Positions 16,543 to 23,749 of a stretch of 64,000 bases of DNA are shown piece after piece; the stretch's first letter is position 1; the number at the start of each line of letters is the position of its first letter. The notes under the pieces are model-generated. The model was not told the DNA's origin. It made no database searches and saw only the letters and a program-made list of their open reading frames with translations. A program made the translations under genes and the position numbers. The DNA lies in NCBI RefSeq assembly GCF_035956715.1, contig NZ_CP108381.1, forward strand, positions 3,534,001-3,598,000. Direction: 5' to 3'. The stretch comes from Nocardia sp. NBC_01329. Lineage in GTDB: Bacteria; Actinomycetota; Actinomycetes; Mycobacteriales; Mycobacteriaceae.

Positions 16543-17424
16543 TCAGCGGTCTCGCTCCAGTTCTCGGTTTCGATCCCTGCCCGGCGCATCCCTCCTGCTG
16601 CGAGTCACCTGCGGGGGCTCCCGGAAGGCCGACCGAACCCCGGGCGTGGGCCGATTGATGCGAAGTATGTCTGCCGCTTGGTGGGGGCTCATGGGCGGCT
16701 TTTCCCCACGGGCCACTGCCTCTCGATCCAGACGAGCCCGCTCGGCTACCCGTTCGACGGCCTCACGTTGTTTCCGCCGCTCCTCGCGTATCTGCCGTTC
16801 GCGCTCTTGCTTCTCCTGCGCTTTCTTGACCGCCTCCTGGACTCGCTGCTTCTCCTCCCTCTTCTCCCGCGCCTCTTTCAACCGCTCCCGGGACCGCAAC
16901 TTGCCGGAGTCGAAGAGTTCCAGTTGATTGGGGTTTCGCTCGAGGTTCCTGCCGATTGCTCGTGCCCGTTCCGCCTCTTCTGCGGAAATCTCGATGAGCT
17001 GGAATCGTCCTTCGAATTCCTTTTCCAGCTTCTCCAACTCGCGACGGGCGGCCGGATCAGGGGAACCCTCGATGACGATCCACGCGCCCTTGGCTTTCGG
17101 ATCGCTGCGAAGGTGTTCGCCCTCCTTGGATATCTGATCCATCACGAATTCGCCACCGACGGACTTGGCGTGCTTGTATTCCCTGAATTCGTGATCGTTC
17201 AGGGACCTGGCGGCGTCGTGAATCCGCTCTCGGCCGGACGGCAGCTTGACGGATCGCTGGTTCTCCCAGCCGTTTTGGCGTGTCTCACCCCGGATTTCTG
17301 CGATCCCGTTGTGAAACCAGCGCCCGATGTCATTGGAGTTGCGGGCGCGCTCGGATCGTTTGCGCTGCTCTCGACGCTCGCGATCGACCTGGCGTCGCCG
17401 ACGCTCATCATCCTCGTCGGACAT
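16543..17424 (-). CDS. Possible PD-(D/E)xK nuclease toxin with charged coiled-coil tail
   Basis: 293 residues, extremely rich in Arg, Glu and Lys. Residues 40-120 look like a compact restriction-endonuclease-type fold: RERIHD (D70), then EYKHAK (E82, K84) and a following MDQISKE helix, the D...ExK...Q pattern seen in Tox-REase domains. Residues 130-290 are a long charged helical region (KREEKQRVQEAVKKAQ). There is no signal peptide, WXG or other export domain. It starts 15 bases after the 17440 gene, which may encode its antidote. The reading is inferential; it might equally be a structural coiled-coil protein. Base composition here is visibly less GC-rich than the surroundings. Confidence 0.4.
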   Translation of the reverse strand: MSDEDDERRRRQVDRERREQRKRSERARNSNDIGRWFHNGIAEIRGETRQNGWENQRSVKLPSGRERIHDAARSLNDHEFREYKHAKSVGGEFVMDQISKEGEHLRSDPKAKGAWIVIEGSPDPAARRELEKLEKEFEGRFQLIEISAEEAERARAIGRNLERNPNQLELFDSGKLRSRERLKEAREKREEKQRVQEAVKKAQEKQERERQIREERRKQREAVERVAERARLDREAVARGEKPPMSPHQAADILRINRPTPGVRSAFREPPQVTRSRRDAPGRDRNRELERDR

Positions 17425-17439
17425 CCCCCGGCCCCCCGA

Positions 17440-18006
17440 TCAGGCCAGGCCGTGCTTCCGCCGTAGCTCTAGACCTTCGTGCTCCAGCCCGTGCGTTGCG
17501 GCGTAGTCGACCGACCTGGAATACCACTCGGTGGTGATCACTACGAAGCGCTTTTGGGCTGCGGCGTCCAGCAGCAGGTTTATCGGGTAGTCGGTCTCGT
17601 CCGTCCAGTCGTAGCTGATCGTAGGACCGAAGCTGTGGAACAGCTGCATCTCGGGGTCGTTGATCCAGCGGCCGTCGCAGTGCCTGACGAAGTAATCGCC
17701 GATGTAGGCCACGAACGCATTCACCAGCTCGGTATTGCCGGGCTCGAACAGCACATCTTCGTCCGGGACGACGTAGTCGAACGCGTCATCGAGCCAGTGC
17801 AGCGTCATTTCATCGCTGTAGCGGTCAACGCCCACTGGCATCGGACCGATGGGCTTGGCCGAACCGGTACGAGTTTTCCAGTCGGCGGGCACCCCCGGCA
17901 GCGTCTCGGTGAACAACTTGTCGATCCGCTCCGAGATGCGTTCCGGGCTCGACCACACCACCCACTCCGGGTCATCTTGCGCCGACCTGTTGATCTCATC
18001 GCTCAC
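17440..18006 (-). CDS. Unknown acidic protein, possible immunity partner
   Basis: 188 residues, soluble and acidic, with many aromatic residues (DPEWVVWSSPERISERIDKL, TISYDWTDETDYP). I do not recognise a family. It directly precedes the possible nuclease toxin in the same operon, and a small acidic protein beside a very basic one is typical of toxin-immunity pairs, although the usual gene order is reversed. It starts at GTG 18006. Its codon use is looser than that of the housekeeping neighbours. Confidence 0.5.
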   Translation of the reverse strand: MSDEINRSAQDDPEWVVWSSPERISERIDKLFTETLPGVPADWKTRTGSAKPIGPMPVGVDRYSDEMTLHWLDDAFDYVVPDEDVLFEPGNTELVNAFVAYIGDYFVRHCDGRWINDPEMQLFHSFGPTISYDWTDETDYPINLLLDAAAQKRFVVITTEWYSRSVDYAATHGLEHEGLELRRKHGLA

Positions 18007-18082
18007 TGACTGATTCCTTCCCCTCGCTGCTGCCCCGGTCAGCGCATCGTGTCCGACATTTTATCGCCATCAGAGGAGATCT

Positions 18083-18124
18083 ATGGACGCACGCACCGCT
18101 CCGAGGCCATGGGCAATCGGCTGA
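18083..18124 (+). other. 13-codon ORF with a strong ribosome binding site
   Basis: AGAGGAG at 18072-18078 stands five bases before ATG 18083, opening a 13-codon frame (MDARTAPRPWAIG) that stops at 18124. It is either a leader peptide or the surviving 5' end of a lost gene. Nothing downstream on the plus strand up to 18744 looks like an intact gene. Confidence 0.25.
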
Positions 18125-18252
18125 GCGTGGCGGGCTAAGCACAACTCACCCGGCATGGAATGCCGCGCTCGTCCATGCCAACTGCAACACCGCAGCTCGC
18201 GTGGCGACGCTCATCTCCCAGGTGGACCACGAGCCCGGTGGGTTTTTGCGTC

Positions 18253-18567
18253 TCAGGCTATGGGTTTGTTCGATACCGGCGGCCATCGGTAGCCCCGGGG
18301 GTAGACATCTCCCGGAGTGACCAGCACGGCGTTCTCGGTAATGAGGTCGAAGATGTCGCGGCAGTGTGCGAAGTCGGGCACCGCGACCGCCCGGGCGCCC
18401 CACTCCGCCGCATGCCTGGCCAGTCCGTGCATCGCCAGCAGTGGGTTCGTCGTGTCCATCTCGACCGTGAAAACCAGCCGGTATCCGTGCATCGCGGCGA
18501 GTGCGTACAGGTCGACGTCGCGCGCCGTTACGCCCGGCCGGATCAGGCCGATCGCCGCGTTGTCCAT
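18253..18567 (-). CDS. Small protein of unknown function
   Basis: 104 residues starting at ATG 18567 with GGAGGTGGA upstream. It reads as an alternating alpha/beta domain (AAIGLIRPGVTARDV, then GARAVAVPDFAH and AVLVTPGDVYP). The opening vaguely recalls the N-terminal lobe of serine recombinases, but no catalytic Ser is evident and I would not assign that function. Its start lies inside the end of the upstream 66-residue gene (25-base overlap), so the two form an operon divergent from the XRE regulator. Confidence 0.55.
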   Translation of the reverse strand: MDNAAIGLIRPGVTARDVDLYALAAMHGYRLVFTVEMDTTNPLLAMHGLARHAAEWGARAVAVPDFAHCRDIFDLITENAVLVTPGDVYPRGYRWPPVSNKPIA

Positions 18568-18743
18568 GCTCCACCTCCGACCGCCCGACCCTGCTGCGCG
18601 TCCGCCTCCTCGACCCACCTGCGCATAACCTTCAAGAGATGTTCCAGGAACGCGGCCGTCGATGGCGGTGTCCACTGCGGTCCGTCCGAGACATCGGTGT
18701 CGCGCGGTCTGGTCGGCAATGGCTCTAGGGCTGTGGCGCTCAT
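18543..18743 (-). CDS. Small protein of unknown function
   Basis: 66 residues, unknown. ATG 18743 was chosen; the frame could run back to 18827 but would enter the inverted-repeat element. The central part (WTPPSTAAFLEHLLKVMRRW) is predicted helical. It overlaps the downstream 104-residue gene and is probably translated together with it. It lies opposite an XRE/DUF397 pair, a context in which such short unknown genes are common in Nocardia and Streptomyces. Confidence 0.45.
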   Translation of the reverse strand: MSATALEPLPTRPRDTDVSDGPQWTPPSTAAFLEHLLKVMRRWVEEADAQQGRAVGGGAWTTRRSA

Positions 18744-18770
18744 GATCCCCTGCTCCTGGCATAGTCTTGG

Positions 18771-18896
18771 TGAGCACCCGATGCGGGGTCCGACGGTGGC
18801 GTCAGCTATTTGGATGCGGACCACCATCTTTCGGCCATCCTGGCGTCGATCTGGTGTCCTCGACTGAGATTCGAGGTGGCCCGCATCGGGTGCTCA
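18771..18896. repeat. 126-bp element bounded by 17-bp perfect inverted repeats
   Basis: TGAGCACCCGATGCGGG (18771-18787) is perfectly complementary to 18880-18896, with 92 bp between. A smaller hairpin, CCTCGA/TCGAGG, sits at 18859-18876. It occupies the middle of the 306-bp gene-free stretch 18744-19049 between the small-gene operon and the XRE regulator. It could be a miniature transposable element (no target duplication seen) or paired regulator sites. Nothing else is evident in the gap. Confidence 0.5.
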
Positions 18897-19049
18897 ATCA
18901 GTAGAACTCCGCCCCAAGCTAATTGGGAAGCAATAACCTGGAGATTCCAAAAGAAAGTCGCGGTTTTCCTGCACAGATGTTGCGAGGCTTGGGCTTCCAT
19001 GTGCGGGCTTCCAGATTTCGACCATCCGGTTAGCGAAGGTAAGGAAAAT

Positions 19050-19934
19050 ATGGCAAACGGATCTACGCTTCCACGACGGGCTTTGGGTCGCCAACTGCGA
19101 AAACTCCGCGATAGAGCCGGTCTCACTCAGACGGCAGCGTCACGGGTAGCCGAGATATCTCCGCAGTCCTACGGCCGGATCGAGGACGGCCGACAGACGA
19201 AGGTCACCGATCTCGGACTGAACGCCCTTGCCAATGCCTACAAGGCCACGGACGAAGAGCGCCAACTACTTCTGGACCTGGCCCGGGAGATCCGGATAGC
19301 TACGGCGTCGGGCGGCAGCTGGTGGCGCGGTTACACAGACGCGATTGCCTCGGGATTCGATCACTACCTGTCGCTCGAGGAGTCGGCGTCCTGGGTGACC
19401 AGCTGGCAGACGACTGTCATACCCGGGCTGTTGCAGACTCGCGAATACCGTCGGGCCATCGACTGGTCATTGAACCCGAACGCCGCCACCGAAGATGTGG
19501 AACGCAAGCTCGACGTGATCACCCGGCGGCAAGACTTGCTGGATCAGCCCGGGTTCCGTTTCGAAGCACTGCTCAGCGAGGCGGTGATCCGGTACCAGAT
19601 CGGCGGGGCGGCGGTCATGGCCGATCAACTCCAGCACCTCATCGAGCGGACCGAGCTCTCCGGCGTCGAGATCCGGATCGTGCCATTCGCCGAAGCAGAT
19701 CCGGTGGGACTTCTGGCCAAGAGCTTCGTCCTGATCTCCTTCCCACCCCTATCGTCCAGCAGGCTCCAAGAACCGCCGGTGGCCTACACAGAGCTGCTGA
19801 CCGGTGACCTCTACATGGAACGAGGCCCGGAACTGGATCGGTATGCCCAGGAGGCCGAGCGAATTCGGCATGTAGCGTGGTCCGAGTCGGCATCCAGGGA
19901 TGCGATGCTGCGAGTACATAAGGAGCTGAAATGA
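19050..19934 (+). CDS. XRE-family regulator with DUF5753 domain
   Basis: 294 residues. The N-terminal Cro/C1 helix-turn-helix is GRQLRKLRDRAGLTQTAASR with PQSYGRIEDGR. The C-terminal 200 residues match DUF5753: GLLQTREYRRAI, a MADQLQHLIE segment and a YMERGPELDRYA-like end. These proteins pair with DUF397 partners in actinomycetes and have been tied to development and antibiotic production in Streptomyces. ATG 19050 follows AAGGA; the open frame back to 18810 lacks an N-terminus typical of the family. It overlaps the DUF397 gene by four bases. Confidence 0.9.
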   Translation: MANGSTLPRRALGRQLRKLRDRAGLTQTAASRVAEISPQSYGRIEDGRQTKVTDLGLNALANAYKATDEERQLLLDLAREIRIATASGGSWWRGYTDAIASGFDHYLSLEESASWVTSWQTTVIPGLLQTREYRRAIDWSLNPNAATEDVERKLDVITRRQDLLDQPGFRFEALLSEAVIRYQIGGAAVMADQLQHLIERTELSGVEIRIVPFAEADPVGLLAKSFVLISFPPLSSSRLQEPPVAYTELLTGDLYMERGPELDRYAQEAERIRHVAWSESASRDAMLRVHKELK

Positions 19935-20134
19935 TGGACCTGTCCGGCGCACGGTGGTTCAAGAGCACCAAGAGCGGAGGCGGTCGGGATTGCGTAGAGG
20001 CCGCCCACCTGTATGGCGGGTACGTCGGCGTCCGCGATTCCAAGAACCCCACAGGGCCCGCACTCGTCTTCACCCCGAGCGAATGGGATGCCTTCATCGG
20101 CGGCGCGAAAGACGGCGAGTTCGACCGCCCCTGA
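19931..20134 (+). CDS. DUF397 protein
   Basis: 67 residues matching DUF397: GARWFKSTKSGGGRDCVEAA, VGVRDSKNP and the FTPSEWDAFIGGAKDGEFD ending. It overlaps the XRE stop as ATGA and is the typical small partner of XRE/DUF5753 regulators, perhaps an antagonist. A near-perfect hairpin follows 16 bases after its stop. Confidence 0.95.
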   Translation: MMDLSGARWFKSTKSGGGRDCVEAAHLYGGYVGVRDSKNPTGPALVFTPSEWDAFIGGAKDGEFDRP

Positions 20135-20150
20135 TTCGGCCGCCTGGGAT

Positions 20151-20186
20151 GAGCCCTGATCTTCAACTGTTGAAGGTCAGGGGCTC
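20151..20186 (+). terminator. Terminator of the XRE/DUF397 operon
   Basis: GAGCCCTGATCTTCAA (20151-20166) pairs with TTGAAGGTCAGGGGCTC (20170-20186) around a 3-base loop with one bulge and one G-T pair. It is the strongest hairpin in the intergenic region and is followed by TCTGTCTG. Confidence 0.75.
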
Positions 20187-20237
20187 TCTGTCTGAAGAGA
20201 TCGACGAACAACGCGGTGCTGAAACAAGTGCCCTGAT

Positions 20238-20350
20238 GCCACACCGCAGCCACCGCCGGCCGGCCTCGTGCCGATCCACGGCCGGACGCTCACTCAGAGT
20301 TGCCCGGTGGCTTCTGGATCCTTAGATTGTCCTGGGGAATTCGTCGATCG
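20238..20350 (-). pseudogene. Relic of a YCII/ECF sigma gene junction
   Basis: Read on the minus strand, this stretch repeats, at roughly 85% identity by eye, the junction at 22432-22562. It holds the end of a YCII gene (IPQDNLRIQK..., with a deletion of about 16 bases), the stop, the GTG and the first codons of an ECF sigma gene (MDRHEAGRR). A one-base loss breaks the YCII frame and the sigma frame diverges after a few codons. It abuts the stop of the acyltransferase and shows that a second copy of the module once stood or recombined here. Confidence 0.75.
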
Positions 20351-20351
20351 A

Positions 20352-21032
20352 TCACGGTTCCCGTAGTTCCGGGGCATCGCGCAATTCCTCGATTCGCTGC
20401 CGCAGCCGATCGAGGAACTGCTGCGGATCGTCGAATTCCGCCGGGTCGAGGGGGTTTCCGAACCGAACGGTCACCCGGCGCCGCCGATCGAAGGCCGGGC
20501 GACCGGCCCGGAGCCGCCGCATCGGCATGACCTCGTCGGTGCCGGTGGTACCCACCGGCACCACCGGCACTCCGGACGCGAGAGCCAGTTTCGCCACCCC
20601 TGGCTTGTACGGTTCGGACTCGCCGGGCGCGACCAGCCGTCCCTCCGGGTAGATGATGAGCACACCTCCGTGTCGGAGGACCTGCTCGCCCTGGGCCAGC
20701 GCTGATTGCCCGGACGCGCTGTCGCGGCGCACCACCGGGATCTGCCCCAGCCGCCGCACCAGCCATCCCACCACCGGCCACGACCAGAGTTCGGCCATCG
20801 CAATGGCCACCGCTCGCCGCCGCAGCGCACCCCACAGGAACACCGCGTCCAGCATGGAGATGTGGTTGCCGGCCACGATCACCGGGCCGGTCCGCGGAAC
20901 CAGCTCACGTCCGATCACAGTGACCCGCACGAATTTCGACCACGCCGATATCCGCAGTACCCGCCGGACCAGTTCCGTGGTCACCCAGGCGCGTTTACCG
21001 AGCCCCTTGGGCCGCGCGACTCGCTCGTTCAT
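20352..21032 (-). CDS. 1-acyl-glycerol-3-phosphate acyltransferase (PlsC-like)
   Basis: 226 residues with the PlsC blocks: GNHISMLD (catalytic HxxxxD), a VVRRDS block II and YPEGRL block III, then VPVVPVGT. It would transfer an acyl chain to lysophosphatidate at the membrane during phospholipid synthesis. ATG 21032 gives the usual family length; the frame could start up to 21092. It is the last gene downstream of the YCII/sigma module and may be read through from it. Confidence 0.85.
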   Translation of the reverse strand: MNERVARPKGLGKRAWVTTELVRRVLRISAWSKFVRVTVIGRELVPRTGPVIVAGNHISMLDAVFLWGALRRRAVAIAMAELWSWPVVGWLVRRLGQIPVVRRDSASGQSALAQGEQVLRHGGVLIIYPEGRLVAPGESEPYKPGVAKLALASGVPVVPVGTTGTDEVMPMRRLRAGRPAFDRRRRVTVRFGNPLDPAEFDDPQQFLDRLRQRIEELRDAPELREP

Positions 21033-21173
21033 GTCCACCCCGTAATCCGCTGCCGATGGGCTTCCACACCGGTCCGGATCGATCATCGTCACCGAAGCGG
21101 GGCGCGGGAACCGGGAAACTACTCACCCGCCGGACATGACGTGGACGGCGGCCGGTTCGCTCGGCCGCCGTCC

Positions 21174-22475
21174 TCACGCGACCGTGCCCGGGTCCAGAAG
21201 TTCGATCTTTCGCTCCAGTACCGACCGCTCACGTGCGTTGCCGCACCGGGCGATCGCCCGGTGCAGTTCGGCGCGTGCCTCGTCCGTACGACCCAACCGG
21301 ATGAGCAGTTCACCGCGCACGCTGGGCAGCAGATGCGAATTCGCCAGTTCTCCGGCGGCCTCCAGCTCGTCGACGATCGGCAGCGCCGCCGCCGGACCCC
21401 GCGCCATCGCGACCGCCACCGCCCGGTTCACCTCGACCACCGGCGCCGGCGCGAGCCGGCCCAACGCCTCGTAGAGCAGGACGATCCGATCCCAGTCGGT
21501 ATCGGCCACCGACGGCGCGACCGCGTGACACTCGGCGATCGCGGCCTGCAGCCCGTATATCCCCAGCCCGCGGCGCGCCCGTTCGGCGCGGGCCAGGGCC
21601 GCCCGGCCGCGACGGATCGCCGAGCGGTCCCAGCGCCGCCGGTCCTGGTCCTCCAGCAGGACCGGTTCGCCCTCGGGGCCGGTCCGGGCCGGAAACCGGG
21701 CCGCGGTCAGTTCCAGTAACGCCAACAGGCTGTGTACCTCGGGTTCGTCCGGAAGGAGCCGAGCCAGCACCCGGGCCAGTCGCTGGGCTTCGGCGGCCAG
21801 ATCGAATCGGATGAGGTCGGTACCGGAACTGGCCGACGATCCCTCGGTGAAGATCACGTAGATCACCCGCAGCACGGAGATGAGCCGGCCCGCGCGTTCG
21901 GCCGCCGGGGGAATCTCGAACGGCACTCGGGCCGCGGCCAGCGTTTTCTTCGCCCGGGTGATCCGTGCCTGGACGGTGGCTGTCGGCACCAGGAATGCCC
22001 GGGCGATCTCGTCGCTGGTGAGACCCCCGATCACCCGGAGTGTGAGGGCCACCCGCCCCTCCGGCAGCAGGACCGGATGACAGGCGACGAACATCAGGGC
22101 GAGGACATCGTCATCGATCCGGTCCGGATCCCACAGCACCTGCTCGGCGACCCGCATCGGGTCCGCCGGGTCGCTGCCGGCGGCGACGCCGCCCTCACCC
22201 AGTTCCCGGGCGAGGGCGGCGTAGCGGTCGTCTAGAGCGGCACGGCGGCGGAACCCGTCGATCGCCCGGCGCCGCCCGACGGTGAGCAGCCAACCAGCGG
22301 GATTGCGGGGCACACCGTCGCGCGGCCAGGTCACCAAGGCTTCGGCAAGGGCTTCCTGGGCGAGATCTTCGGCGAGGGTGAACTCACCGGTGTAGCGGGC
22401 GAGCGCACCGACGATCCGCGCCGATTCGATGTGCCAGACCGCAGCCACCGCCGCCCGGCCCTCGTGCCGATCCAC
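21174..22475 (-). CDS. ECF sigma factor, ECF42-type with C-terminal DUF6596/TPR region
   Basis: 433 residues. Sigma region 2 is FTLAEDLAQEALAEALVTWP with RRRAIDGFRRR; region 4 is GGLTSDEIARAFLVPTATVQ. The 230-residue extension (LLALLELTAARFPART, NRAVAVAMARGPAAALP) is the helical tail of group ECF42. These sigmas lack an anti-sigma factor, and the tail is thought to control activity. GTG 22475 begins 12 bases after the YCII stop, so both are one operon, the standard pairing of this group. Confidence 0.9.
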   Translation of the reverse strand: MDRHEGRAAVAAVWHIESARIVGALARYTGEFTLAEDLAQEALAEALVTWPRDGVPRNPAGWLLTVGRRRAIDGFRRRAALDDRYAALARELGEGGVAAGSDPADPMRVAEQVLWDPDRIDDDVLALMFVACHPVLLPEGRVALTLRVIGGLTSDEIARAFLVPTATVQARITRAKKTLAAARVPFEIPPAAERAGRLISVLRVIYVIFTEGSSASSGTDLIRFDLAAEAQRLARVLARLLPDEPEVHSLLALLELTAARFPARTGPEGEPVLLEDQDRRRWDRSAIRRGRAALARAERARRGLGIYGLQAAIAECHAVAPSVADTDWDRIVLLYEALGRLAPAPVVEVNRAVAVAMARGPAAALPIVDELEAAGELANSHLLPSVRGELLIRLGRTDEARAELHRAIARCGNARERSVLERKIELLDPGTVA

Positions 22476-22487
22476 GACCGGGCGGCC

Positions 22488-22907
22488 TCAGAGCTGCCCG
22501 GTGGCTTCGCGCCAGGCCCGTTCCTTCTGGATCCAGACATTGTCCTGGGGGAATTCGTCGATGGTGCTGACCCGCCGGATCTCGGTTTTGAAGCCGGCGC
22601 CGGTCATCGGCATCCGTTTGGCCCATTCGACGGCCTCTTCCTTCGAGGCGACATTGAGGATGTAGTAGCCGTTGAAGAGCTCTTTGGTCTCCCCGTACGG
22701 TCCGTCGGTCACCACCGGGTCCGCCGACGAGTAGTCGACGACGACTCCTTCGGCGGCGTCGTCGAGGCCTTCCGCGGCAAGCAGCACACCGGCCCGGATC
22801 AATTCGTCGTTGAACTTGCCGATCGTCTCCAGCATCTCGGTGAAGTCGATATCGCCCATCGCGGCGAAGGCTTCGTCGGTGGCGCGCATGATCAGCATGT
22901 ATTTCAT
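22488..22907 (-). CDS. YCII (DGPF)-domain protein
   Basis: 139 residues of the YCII/DGPF type: MKYMLIMRATDEAF, then TDGPYGETKELFNGYYILN and the end FPQDNVWIQKERAW. This ferredoxin-like fold is small, cytoplasmic and of unknown biochemical role, and is a hallmark neighbour and target of ECF42 sigma factors. ATG 22907 follows GGAGACCGGAT. It is the first gene of the operon, preceded by a possible ECF42-type promoter. Confidence 0.92.
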   Translation of the reverse strand: MKYMLIMRATDEAFAAMGDIDFTEMLETIGKFNDELIRAGVLLAAEGLDDAAEGVVVDYSSADPVVTDGPYGETKELFNGYYILNVASKEEAVEWAKRMPMTGAGFKTEIRRVSTIDEFPQDNVWIQKERAWREATGQL

Positions 22908-22954
22908 ATCCGGTCTCCTTGTTCTCGGGCCCCTTCCGGACCCTTTCACTTATA

Positions 22955-22983
22955 GGTCGAACGGGGTGGACCCCGAATCGACA
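22955..22983 (-). promoter_or_regulatory. Possible ECF42-type promoter
   Basis: On the minus strand TGTCGA (22983-22978) is followed after 18 bp by CGACCTA (22959-22953), about 50 bases before the YCII start. The layout resembles the TGTCGA-N17-CGAGGTA promoters at 39.5 kb. Spacer and -10 fit less exactly, so confidence is moderate. Confidence 0.4.
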
Positions 22984-23169
22984 ACCCGCCGGAGATTTTT
23001 TCGGAAAGTCGCGACTCGGTTCCGTTTCCTCGACGAATCGGCCGGAACGCGCTGGCCAGTGGCATAATTCTCGATCAGGACAAAGGAATCGAAGTGTGGC
23101 ATATGAGGGCGTCACCGGCGATCAGTTCTCGAGGTCCGGTGTGGCCCCTCCCATCCGAAGGGAGTTGTT

Positions 23170-23631
23170 ATGACCACCGACCCCGCAGCACCGACCGCCG
23201 GTAGAACAGCGGCCACCGGGGCACATGCGGCCGGCACCGGCGAGCGGCCGGTGAAACAGGCCGTCGCCGGCGGTACGTCCATAGCGGCGGCGGCACTGCT
23301 TCTGGTCTCCGGGTTCATCACCCTGTTCCAGGGGATCTCCGCGGCCGCCAACGACGATGTGTTCGTCGCCGGTCCGAACTATGTGTACGAACTGGACCTC
23401 ACCAGCTGGGGCTGGATCCATATCGTCTTCGGCATCCTGCTGATCCTCACCGGTCTGGCGCTCTTCACCGGGGCACTGTGGGCGCGGATCACCGCGATCG
23501 GCCTGGTCGCCCTGTCGATCGTGGCGAATTTCCTGTGGATCCCCTGGTATCCGCTGTGGTCGATCCTGATCATCGCGATCGATATCGTGATCATCTGGGC
23601 CATCGCCACCTGGGACACCGATCGGGTCTGA
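23170..23631 (+). CDS. DUF7144-type four-helix membrane protein
   Basis: 153 residues: a polar N-terminus of about 30 residues, then four membrane helices with the conserved block LTSWGWIHIVFGILLILTG between helices 1 and 2 and FLWIPWYPLWSI near the end. This matches a family widespread in actinobacteria without known function. ATG 23170 is preceded by GGGAG. It is divergent from the YCII/sigma operon, with 262 bases between starts. Confidence 0.85.
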   Translation: MTTDPAAPTAGRTAATGAHAAGTGERPVKQAVAGGTSIAAAALLLVSGFITLFQGISAAANDDVFVAGPNYVYELDLTSWGWIHIVFGILLILTGLALFTGALWARITAIGLVALSIVANFLWIPWYPLWSILIIAIDIVIIWAIATWDTDRV

Positions 23632-23749
23632 GCCGGTCCCGCTCTGAGCTCGCCGGGTACGGTGCCGTACCGCGGCGGCCCGGAAACCGCACCGCACGGC
23701 GAACGTGTCGGCGGCCGGTTCCCGGGTCGGCCGGTGCGACCATGATCGG

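Noticed and set aside
18154..18303. Plus-strand frame reading WNAALVHANCNTAARVATL
   Set aside because: It has no start codon or family match I can support; it may be gene debris but could equally be chance.
18253..18567. Serine recombinase
   Set aside because: The opening residues only vaguely resemble the resolvase lobe and no catalytic serine is evident.
18253..20134. Prophage or integrated element
   Set aside because: There is no integrase, phage structural gene or attachment repeat; XRE/DUF397 pairs are normal chromosomal genes in these actinobacteria.
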